Positions 36,801 to 48,800 of a stretch of DNA of 64,000 nt are shown here, piece by piece. Positions within the stretch are counted from its first letter, which is position 1. Each line of letters starts with the position of its first letter. The notes beneath the pieces are model-generated. The model had not been told where the DNA came from. It ran no database searches and saw only the letters and a program-made list of their open reading frames with translations. The position numbers were made by a program, and so were the translations under genes. Source of the stretch: Apostichopus japonicus (Eukaryota > Echinodermata > Holothuroidea > Aspidochirotida > Stichopodidae). The stretch covers positions 6,606,501 through 6,670,500 of the forward strand of contig NC_092568.1 of the NCBI RefSeq assembly GCF_037975245.1. The letters run 5' to 3'.

Positions 36801-39800
36801 CATTCCATACACTATGTTTAATTTATTGGATTAGGTAAGAAGATAATAGCCTGGTAAATACCTTAACTGGGAAGTTTTGGAGATTCTGTCTGGAGTATGT
36901 ACGCAGTGAAATGCCATGTTGCATTGTCAGATGGGGTGCTATCTCAATTTTTGACTATAACATTGGGTAATTAAACATGAAATACATTTAGAATGTGAAA
37001 CAAGTTACACTGACTTCTCTGAATGTTGCACTGTAACAAAAGATCCTTTACTTACGGAGATGGCATATTAGTATTTGAATGAAATATTTTAAGTCATTTC
37101 TGTCAATTTGAAGCAAATAAATTAGTGTAACAGATGGGAATAAATTACTTTTACTTCCACTACCATTTATGAGAGTCAAAACTTCATTCATGTTATACCT
37201 GCAGCATATTTCATCCCTTTCTTATTCAAGGTTGGAGTCATTCAGTGGTCACATGCTTCAGGTGGCTCTTTGCTAAATGATTTTATAGTTCAATATCTGC
37301 ACTTTTAACCATTTTGAGTGAAGGCAAGACTTACAGAAACATTGCTGTTTGGAGTGAGAGCCCCTCATTCCCTGTGATCCTTGCATGTACTGAATAGTTC
37401 ATTTGTCTGGGACTGACAATGTATACTAAGGACTTGATCCAGGTGTAGTGCAATGCTTTCACCAGTAATGTAGAACACCATACCTTCCCACGTTAAGCGT
37501 TTCTCATTAACATTGTCCTCAGACACATGAGAATGCTCAAGTTTGGACATTAGGCAAGTTCAGCAAAATCTTTGGTAGAAGCTCATAGTAATGATGGTGT
37601 GCTCCCCCACCATCAAGTCACCTATTTCTATGTGATTTCGCATTGCATTTGTCAACTTGTTAAGTACATTATGATAACTTAGGTTGCAGGGAGCATACAC
37701 ATTGGAATAATAATTTATTATGACATGAGAATGGTAAAAGATAGACACATTAAGATCTGTTGTCCTCTCAAATTGTGCAAAGTTGTGAATAGTTTAATAC
37801 CCCTGTAGTTGCATTTAGGCGTCCTCTAGATAGCCTAGGTACTGCACAATACTCGGACTATTAACAAATTATCTCCTTTTTTGGAGAGGAATACATTTCA
37901 TGCTTTTTCTGACAGATGAGACATTCATGGTTTGTACTCTAGAAATCATGTTCTTTAAAAAGAAAATTTTACTTTTCTTTTCCTATTTTCTTTGGAAATC
38001 AAGATCAGAAGACAAAAATGGGCCTTACCTGTTTTAAATGTAAATCTATGTATATATACCTACATTCATCCTTGTATTTGGTACAAGATACTCAAATTAC
38101 AGATTCTCTTGGTGGTTTATGAGTGATAGAATAGAATCTAGAAGTGACAAAGATACAGTAAGAGAAACCTAACTTGGTAGTATGTATTCCAATATTGGAA
38201 AGTGAGGGACACCTTGTTTTAATCTCACCTGTTGTTTGTACAGACCCAATCTAGTAGTAAGATTTGGTGCTTCTGTAGAGAGAGTGTGAGCTACTGAAAT
38301 TAACCAGTTGAGCAAAACTGAGTAGATGGGTAGTAGAAATTTAGGTCAGTATTGTTTCTTGTATATACCCAAACCATTGAGTCTAAGTATGAATTTCACT
38401 TGAATCAGGTTTTCTTAGTAACACCGCTATCAATTTTCTCAATTAATAAATAAACATAAACTCAAATTTCCATATATGTGTAGTTTCATTGAGTACAGTA
38501 GGTCTTATTATTAATATAACTTTTTAGTACTTAATAATTTAAACAATAATAGTTTTGTCATATTTAGCTAAAAATAGCTAAATATTTTAGTAAAGTAGTT
38601 TTGCCTTAGCTCCTCCCTTTGCTTATATATTAATGTGTGCATATCAAATTGAGATATTGGTTAGTGATAACTCTGAAATAAAGTGTAGAGTCAGTTGAGT
38701 TTGAAACAGATGGTTGGTTGTTTGCATGTATCCTAATATTGGTTTTCCTCTAAGAGCAGGTGATGCCAGTTTCTAGATATTTAGGTTTGATCACTGAAAG
38801 ATTCTTTCTTTTCAGTAATAAGGCAGTAAATTCTGATAGCTAATCTGATATTTTCTCCTGTTGGTATAATCATTCAGTGTTAATGGGAATAATGTGATTT
38901 ACCACCACAAAAGGTCAAGTAGTGTAGGTTGACATGCGAACAGCCAATTGATATGCCCATGCTAGGCAGTAATGCACTGAAGGTCAAATAGCGTAGTTTG
39001 ATATGGCAACAGCCAATGGATATTCCCACACCAGGGTGTAATGTACTAAAAGTCAAGTAGTGTAGGTTTATATGAGAACAGCCAATGGATATTCCTATGC
39101 CCGGCAGTAGTGCACTGAGGTTCAAATAGTGTAGATTGACATGGCAAAAGCCAATGGATATTCTGATGCTAAGCAGTACTGTACTGTAGGTCAAATAGTA
39201 TAGGTTGACATGGCAAATAGTGTAGTTTGACATGGCAACAGCCAATGGATATTCCAACACCAGGGTGTAATGTACTAAAAGTCAAGTAGTGTAGGTTTAT
39301 ATGAGAACAGCCAATGGATATTCCCTTGCCCGGCAGTAGTGCACTGAGGTTCAAATAGTGTAGATTGACATGGTAACAGCCAATGGATATTCCTAAGCCA
39401 GGCGGTAATTGACTGAAGTTCAAATAGTGTAGGTTGACATGGAAGCAACCAATGGTTATTCCCATGCCCGGCAGTAGTGCACTGAGGTTCAAATAGTGTA
39501 GGTTGACGTGGAAGCAACCAATGGTTATTCCTATGCCAGGCAGTAAGCACTGAAGGTCAAATAGTGTAGGCTGACATGGGAACAGCCAATGGATATTCTG
39601 ATGCTAAGCGGTACTGTACTGTAGGTCAAATAGTATAGGTTGATATGGGAACAGCCAATGGATGGCTAAGCGGTACTGTACTGTAGGTCAAATAGTATAG
39701 GTTGATATGGGAACAGCCAATGGATGGCTAAGCAGTACTGTACTGTAGGTCAAATAGTATAGGTTGATATGAGAACAGCCAATGGATATTCTGATGCTAA

Positions 39801-42800
39801 GCAGTATTGTACTGTAGGTCAAATAGTATAGGTTGACATGGGAACATGAGAACAGTTACACTGTGTTGTGCAGTGCACTTTAGCAGTCAGTTGCATTGAC
39901 TGATGCTTCAAATGTCACAAGTGTGAAAAAGGCTATGGAAGACGAATACAAAGATATTACTTTAAATATCTTAAGAAAATGTTCATTTTTCACTTTCCTC
40001 CTGTGTTTTGATTACTTTTTGAATCACATTTAAAGTACATTAAGATGCATTTTTCAAAAAGAAAGCTGTCCATGAGAAGCAACCCATTGGGGTGAATAAT
40101 TAACTGTTACCAGAGTCTCCAATATACTGTAACTGTAGTATTTGAAAGATTGTTTGTATATTTCCAGGTTCTCATGGAGATGTTCCATCAAGATGAAGAG
40201 GAAGTCTCTGTCTCTTCTCTCATGGAGGAAGAATTTGATGAAAAAATGGCACAAAAAGGAACATTTGATGTCTTAGTTAAAGACCTAATCGCAGAGGAGG
40301 TCAAATTTATACGTGACCTCGGTCTGATTATCAAAGTGTTTCGAAAACGCTTCCTAGATGGACCTCGATTATTTAGTGAAAATGTAAGTTGCAATCTCTT
40401 CCATGCTTTGATTACTCTATGTGAAGACATCATCACAGGTTCTTAATACTGGCCCAGAAACACAGAAGAGATAAACACTGGGGGATTTCTGGTTTTACTA
40501 CTTATACACAATGATTACAATACTTAATGATGAATATTTGATCTCCTTTGTTAAACTCTAGTATATACTCAACATAGGTTAATTAGATTCGTTACTGTTA
40601 CAGTCCTTATATACCAAAGATTTGTGTATTCAATATTGGTTTATATGGTGGGTTTTGTGTTATAGCTCTGGACTAGTTATCAATGATTGAATTATAAATC
40701 CTTTCTAAAGAACAGGTGATTGTTTGATACTGATTATCAGCTTATGATTAGCATCTTATGTGTGCTTCTCTTTGTTACGTACAATCTTTGGTAACATCAT
40801 GGATCTATACCAGTTAACTGTCTCTTATGTTTGCTTCTCTTTGTTTTCAGGATGTACGTACAATCTTTGGTAACATCATGGACCTATACCAGTTAACTGT
40901 CTCTTATGTGTGCTTCTTTGTTTTCAGGATGTACATACAATCTTTGGTAAAATCATGGACCTATACCAGTTAACTGTCTCTTATGTGTGTTTCTTTGTTT
41001 TCAGGATGTACATACAATCTTTGGTAACATCATGGACCTTTACCAGTTAACTGTCTCTTATGTGTGCTTCTTTGTTTTCAGGATGTACATACAATCTTTG
41101 GTAACATCATGGACCTATACCAGTTAACTGTCTCTTATGTGTGCTTCTTTGTTTTCAGGATGTACATACAATCTTTGGTAACACCATGGACCTATACCAG
41201 TTAACTGTCTCTTATGTGTGCTTCTTTGTTTTCAGGATGTACATACAATCTTTGGTAACATCATGGACCTTTACCAGTTAACTGTCTCTTATGTGTGCTT
41301 CTTTGTTTTCAGGATGTACATACAATCTTTGGTAACATCATGGACCTATACCAGTTAACTGTCTCTTATGTGTGCTTCTTTGTTTTCAGGATGTACATAC
41401 AATCCTTGGTAACATCATGGACCTATACCAGTTAACTGTCTCTTATGTGTGCTTCTCTTTGTTTTAAGGATGTACGTACAATCTTTGGTAACATCATGGA
41501 CCTATACCAGTTAACTGTCTCTTATGTGTGCTTCTCTTTGTTTGCAGGATGTACGTACAATCTTTGGTAACATCATGGACCTATACCAGTTAACTGTCTC
41601 TTTCCGGGGTCTCCTGGAGGATGCCCTTGAAATGATGGATGAGGACAGTGAGTGTCCTGCAATTGGTGAATGTTTTGAAGATATGGCAGAGGTATTTCTT
41701 GCTAGTACCAACTTTTATGAAAGCTGAGTTTGAAAAGTAAATGACAGCTTAACCAAACTAAAATACATTGAAATCAGACTAATACACTCTCCTGGATTTT
41801 TATGTTGCTAAATGAACACTGCTTAGCAACAAGTACTGATTCTATTCAACTTTAATCATGTTGTATTTTTTGTGAAGTTCAATGGTCATTTGGGTCAACT
41901 GAGGTCAAAGTCTGGAAACTGTGTAAACATGGTGACAAGTTTATTTGCAGTATACTCTAGTGCCCTATATGCATTGACTTTGTCTGGTGACATGTTTATG
42001 TCCAGTATACCATAGTGCCCTCTATAAGCAGTGACTTTGTCTGGTGACATGTTTATTTCCAGTATACCATAGAGCCCTCTATAAACATTGACCTGTGACA
42101 TGTTTATTTCCAGTATACTATAGTGCCCTCTATAAACAGTGACCTGTGACATGTTTATTTCCAGCAGAGCCGTATATAGAGAGAGTTTGGCCAACTGGCG
42201 ATTTGTGACGTCACACGCAAACCATGGGCATCAAAATAGGTCCAGTTGTCGTTACCAGTTGCGCGAAACACGAAAAACACCACACACAATATATAGCAGC
42301 TTTGCACACTTTGCTCGTTGCGAACAAACGAAGCGACTCAGAATGTCAGATTTTGACAGGCATACGAGGAACAAAATGGATATCAGGTAATGAATTAGAG
42401 TATGCGTTAGTTAATGACATTTACGTTTATCTTCACACCTGAAATGCATAGAAAACTAGCTGAAAACCTGTCATTACACTTGTTTTATTTTACGCCTCAT
42501 ACTACTAGTCCTACTTTAGTTATACAAACGAAAAGCATACATCACAGTCCTGGCTAGGCTAGATTACAGACGCACAACTATAGCATCAGGCCTACATTAA
42601 TAGATCTTTCAATTAAATAAAGTAGGCCTACACATAAAATGACAATTTATGCTTCACTGATCTTTTCAGGTTTGCCAAAAAGTAGTTGTACCAGAGGTCA
42701 TTGTATTAAACTCCAGAAGTTACATAGTAGGATTAATATTCGGCATAACTTTTTCTCTAAAGTCTAATACAACTTATACAAGGGTTGTGAATAGATGGAA

Positions 42801-45800
42801 TGGTTTGCCTGAGAAGGTTGAATTGCAAGTAGTGTGAATGGGTTTAAGAATACTTTGGATGAGTACATTAAGCATTGTAATTGGGTATGACATTTGATGT
42901 CCTCGGTTTTATTCCTCTCATATAGCCTTAGGGTCCTTAATGCGGACTTGAATGTCTCTCCTGGTCTTTTTTTCTACTAAACTAAACTATATACTTGAGT
43001 GTAGGAGTTAGCAATAGTTGGGAGTCTGTGGGCAAACCTAAGACTGATATTGTGGTGTTAATTTCTCAGGAATGTAGTACTAGGCTATAGTAGGTGCAAC
43101 AGATTGAATGGGTCTGTCGAGAAAAAAAAAACCTGCAACAACTGAATACTGGTGTATGTTGTAGCTTATGAATTTTCCATTAACATATATACTATACGGT
43201 CATGTCCTTAATAAGGTTTCATGGATCACACTGACATAGTGTGCCTACTTGTCAGTGTTGTCAACTGAGCACAGGGCTGATGACATCATTCAGTTTGTTA
43301 TTATGCAGACAGCAAATGGCCATAATGATAATTATTAATTGTTACTTATTCTTCATACTGCCCTTACTGGCCTTACCTGAACAGTGATGTATAAATATGC
43401 AAGAAGTCGTTAAGCTTTTCATTTAAGAATCGTTTCAGCCTGTCCTATTTCAAACATATGATTGGCAGGTTTCCACGTTACATAGCTTATCAAAATGGAG
43501 CTGTTCTGTAAAGCAAGAAAATCACACATATGCATGCATACAAACACACTCATATATAACAATTTCTGAATATCTTTTCAGCTGCCCAAAGGTACTGGAA
43601 TGCAAGCTCTGTTGGGTGAATTAAAAAACCCTCATTGTACTCTTTTATCATGGTCAGCGTAGCTGGAACCAGCAATGATGGTGGTGTGGATTTGACAGTA
43701 CCTAGACAAGAATTCAATAGCTGCTTTGTGTTGAAGTGGGTTCAACTTGCTCAAGGCCATGACAGGATGACGACTAGACATTAGGATGAATTATCTGTTG
43801 CAGAGCTCTATAAACCAGGAAGTTGTTAAAACATCCATTGGGTGACCCTCACAGTCTACCAGGCACTGCATCGCAGAAGCAAAATGAAGTGTGTGTGATA
43901 CCTTCATCTTATGAGAGTGGAATGGTATCAGTGTGGCCTCTGTCAATTTGGCTTCAAGTCTTTGTTTTCTTGAAAGCTGAGAAGATTTTTCAGTGGTTTC
44001 ACACTGACCTCTGTACTTGACAATTCATGTGTATTTGCCAGCTCAGGAGGAAGCCAGATTTTAATTACATTAACCAATGCTGACTTTTTTTTGGACATGT
44101 GGTACATCTGCAAGGAGGTGAAGGAAGCATTTTGAGTTGCATGGATGTGGAATCTTGTTGATAGTCTGGCAGTCTTATCCACAGATTATCCCAAAGCTTC
44201 TCCACATTGCCACATTCAGAACTTATTACATTGATAAACTTGAAAATTGCAGGAATCTAACGAAGCACCCATCAAGGGAATTTGTTTGTATAATTATTGA
44301 AAGCTGTGACCTTCTGATGTGACAGACTAATGTGAAATAAAGGGCAGTAGATTACCTTGTAAATGAACCTTGTTATTGTTTGATTGTATCTAATGTTTGC
44401 AAAATTTTAAGTTGCATGCTACCAATTGAAACATAATTCTTTCTCTATTAATGGGATATAAATACTTCTCCTTAAAGGGTGTGGAGACTCCCGCACAAAG
44501 AAACGTCTCATGCCGGTTATCTGACCTAGTTTCGAATGCGGTGTAATAGAAGTGTTAGACACCACCATTGATCCCAGAAAATACACATACAGCTTGCTAC
44601 CATCTGTAAATAGACATTAGTGTACAGTCAATACAAACATCACAGTCAATACCCACAACACAGTGCACATAGCAGCGTGGACATCTCAGGTCTAGATAAA
44701 AGATAACAAGGTATCAGGTTTCATTACTGTCTGCATTTTGTAGCGACAAAAGTAAACTTTTTCAGAGCGCGGCATGCGGTTTAGGGCAAGTCTTCAATAC
44801 CTTTAAATATACTGCATCGGTTGTTGTCACTTGATCATTTGCTTGTGTGTGAGCTAAACAGCTTAAATAATATGTAAAAAAATAATACAAACTTTCAAAT
44901 TGCCAGATATTTACTTGCTCAAAATCATTATCCAATCATGATTTGTTGCTATCCTTGAGTCCATTATTCAGATGATTAGGCAGATTCCCTTCAACTCTCC
45001 ATGATGAAGGTAAAACCTTATATCTTAACCAACTGCCATTGAGTGTCCATTTGAAAGTTTCAAACACACAAGTGCATTGATTAAAACAAAGACTTTATTG
45101 CTGTGGTTGCAGGAACTGGATTTCAGTCTAGTAGTCAATCACCAGGTTTGTCATTATCACAGTCTGCTAACTGTGGCTTTTTATGTTAGAAGTTTTTCTT
45201 CAGAGCACATGTCACCTTTGATTTGTAAAAAAAGTCCTGAAATTCAGGGAGTTAAAATTTACTGTCTAAAGATAATTTAAAAAGATTTTTTTTAACTTCA
45301 ATCATCAATGTGGGTGTCAATTAAGGGAATAAGGAGGTACTGATGCAACTTTGATAAATGATAGTTGACTGCATCCAAATTAAACCAAGGCCTAGGCTAT
45401 ACTTTTGAAGAAGGAAAAATTAGGCTGAATTCATGTTAGCCTAAAAAGGCTAGGCCAATGCTGACAATTAACACAAACCAAGATCATTTAACCATTTGGG
45501 CACTTGTTTATGGCATACTAAAAAGGGTCTATATAATTAGGCCTGTATGTGTACACAGCCCACAAGTTGCCAATGAGTATAGACCTAGCCTAACTAGTTT
45601 AGGCCTAGGCTACTTTGTTTTCCTTAGACCTAGTTTAATTGGGCCTTATACTGTGCCATATTATGTAATGTGCTATAACAGTTGTAGTAATAGAAGGAAT
45701 GGTCCAGGTCTAACTAAGCCCAGGCTTAACTTATGCTTCGGGCTTAACTAAGGATTAGGGCTTTACGGGATGCCTAGAAGCTAGCCCACCCTTTTACATT

Positions 45801-48800
45801 AAACTAAAAGTGACACTTTTTTAGGCTAGGCATAGCCTAGGCATACAATAACTAGGAATTAGGATAACTATATGTGCGACTGAAACTGCCATGCCTATGA
45901 TTAGGAGAGCTGGCATAATGAAATCGAATTTGTGGATCATAAAACGAGAGAGAATAGCCATGCATGTAATTACAGAAACCAGTCTGAACGTAAAATTCTC
46001 GCATTGCTTGTACATTACTCGTATTACACTAGGGCCTATGGCTAGTATGGGCCTAGGCTACACAGACTTTTTTTCATTAGATCTCCATCTTGTTCTTTCT
46101 ACTTCCAAAAAATTCCTCTTCTTTTATGGTCAGTCGGATAATCAAACAACAATATCCATGTTCTGACCGATTGCAGCATCCCCAGCACCATTTCTTTCAT
46201 AATTTCGTACTTTTTTCGTTTACACAAACGATAGTCTATACACTGTGAGTATGCGTGTCGTCTGCTATAAAGTTTTCAAGTGGACCTATTTTACCACCCT
46301 GTGTGGGCGTTTTCCCTCTCGACCAATCCAAATCGGTTACATGGTTGGCCAAACTCTCTCTATATACGGCTCTGATTTCCAGTATACTATAGTGCCCTCT
46401 ATAAACATTGACCTGTGACATGTTTATTTCCAGTATACTATAGTGCCCTCTATAAACATTGACCTGTGACATGTTTATTTCCAGTATACTATAGTGCCCT
46501 CTATAAACATTGACCTGTGACATGTTTATTTCCAGTATACTATAGTGCCCTCTATAAACATTGACCTGTGACATGTTTATTTCCAGTATACTATAGAGCC
46601 CTCTATAAACATTGACCTGTGACATGTTTATTTGCAGTATACTATAGTGCCCTCTATAAACATTGACCTGTGACATGTTTATTTCCAGTATACTATAGTG
46701 CCCTCTATAAACATTGACCTGTGACATGTTTATTTCCAGTATACTATAGTGCCCTCTATAAACATTGACCTGTGACATGTTTATTTCCAGTATACTATAG
46801 TGCCCTCTATAAACATTGACCTGTGACATGTTTATTTCCAGTATACTATAGTTCCCTCTATAAACATTGACCTGTGACATGTTTATTTCCAGTATACTAT
46901 AGTGCCCTCTATAAACATTGACCTGTGACATGTTTATTTCCAGTATACTATAGTGCCCTCTATAAACAGTGACCTGTGACATGTTTATTTCCAGTATACT
47001 ATAGTGCCCTCTATAAACATTGACCTGTGACATGTTTATTTCCAGTATACTATAGTGCCCTCTATAAACATTGACTTGTGACATGTTTATTTCCAGTATA
47101 CTATAGTGCCCTCTATAAACATTGACCTGTGACATGTTTATTTCCAGTATACCATAGAGCCCTCTATAAACAGTGACCTGTGACATGTTTATTTCCAGTA
47201 TACTATAGTGCCCTCTATAAACAATGATAGTATCTGGTGGCCCTCATGTTTATTCCTGAAGTACAACTAGCTGTTTTGTCTGTAGGTACAGCAGGGGATT
47301 TCTATGTATTCACACTAAGTAGGCTTTCCCAAGTGAAAACGGGCATCTGTCCTGTGACAGTTTACAATAAAATATTTTGCAAATGCCATTGATTTATTCT
47401 TTTGCTACAGGCTGTAGGGGCATGTCAGTTGTACTATTATTTGTGAACTTAAAGTAAGCATAAGCGAATGTTCAGCCTACTTAGTTGTGTTTGGGAAGTT
47501 GTACAAAGCATATGATGTAGGAGAAAAGTGTGATGCATCAAATCATGGACTTCTGTAACTATCATATTCTATTGTTAAAGCAAATTGGCCATAGTGCAAA
47601 GGGCCAAGACAAGTGTGGTGTAGTCACAGGTTAAGGAATTCAGGATAGGGTTATGTTTTGTTATGGGAAAAGGGCCAAGAAAGAGTGGTAGTTAATGAAA
47701 TTGCCCAGCAAAGGGTGGGAGTTAGAATAGACTACAATCAGTTGAAGAGATAACATTAATGCAGCATATTATTTGGTGTTTCCTTCATATTTTGTTTATC
47801 TTTTACTAGGCTGATGAACTAGAGGTCTACGTAACATATGCATCACATGTACTTAAGCAGGATTGGAGAGCAAACCTTGGACGACTGCTTACCAGGCCAG
47901 ATGTTGTGGATTATTTCAAGGTATTAACATACCATTACAAACTTCTTGTAACAGGGTTGCACTGAGTAGTTGTATGAACAAGAAATATTTAACTGCAGAC
48001 CTGCAGCTGCAATTAGTAGATATAGTATCATCAACCTACTCTAGAATGAGATAGCTTTGGAAGTAATTATTAGCAAGAAGCAATACAGCAATGATAGCCA
48101 TAATGCTGTTTGAGACTAGAACCATTACAGCGATGATAAACATATTGCTGTTTGAGACTAGAAGCATTACAGCATTGATAACCATATTGCTGTTTGAGAC
48201 TAGAACCATTACAGCGATGAAAATGAGTATTGAATATTGTTATCATTGCTGTAATGCTTCTAGTCTCAAGCAGCAATATGGTTATCATTGTTGTAATGCT
48301 TCTAGTCTCAAACAGCAATTGGTTTCTAGTCTCAAACAGCAATATGGTTATCATTGCTGTAATGCTTCTAGTTTCAAGCAGCAATATGGTTATCATTGCT
48401 GTAATGCTTCTAGTCTCAAACAGCATTATGGTTATCATTGCTGTAATGCTTCTAGTCTCAAACAGCAATATGGTTATCTTTGCTAAAATGCTTCTAGTCC
48501 TACTCATGTAGGTCATGTGTCTTGATTTATAGTCACAACTGGTCGTAGTTAAATATGGCCCTGTGGTACATTAATTTTAGTATTTGAATGCAGAAGAGAT
48601 GTTTTTCATGCTTTAAGTCACTCCTCAAGTTTCCTTGTGCTGCCATATTGTAGTTCCAGGACATAGCTTACCTTGGACACAGAGAGGAGAAGGAGATGTT
48701 TGTTTGTATATATGTATGATGTTCTTACTGTTTCATTTCATCTTGCAGCAATCTAATGACAATTTCCTTGATGCTGTAACTTATGTGATGCCAAGGCTGC

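Larger units (their letters stand above)
41930..47230. repeat. 51-bp minisatellite in SOS intron 6, split by a transposon
   Basis: Units contain TTGACCTGTGACATGTTTAT, TTCCAGTATACTATAGTGCC and CTCTATAAAC. The left part (41930-42164) has a few divergent copies, some with a TTTGTCTGG insertion. The right part (46375-47230) has about 17 nearly identical copies. The two parts were continuous before the element at 42165-46374 inserted. The minus-strand open frame of 316 codons over the right part is a 17-residue repeat artefact. Confidence 0.93.

Noticed and set aside
38880-39550. Minus-strand frames with [14 protein letters not shown] repeats
   Set aside because: 69-bp intronic minisatellite.
40188-40436. 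Minus-strand frame
   Set aside because: Antisense shadow of SOS exon 5.
46236-47186. 316-codon minus-strand open frame
   Set aside because: It is a 51-bp minisatellite read as a 17-residue repeat, crossing into transposon DNA. No start context or family match.
48070-48516. Overlapping frames on both strands in intron 7
   Set aside because: Inverted 42-bp minisatellite.
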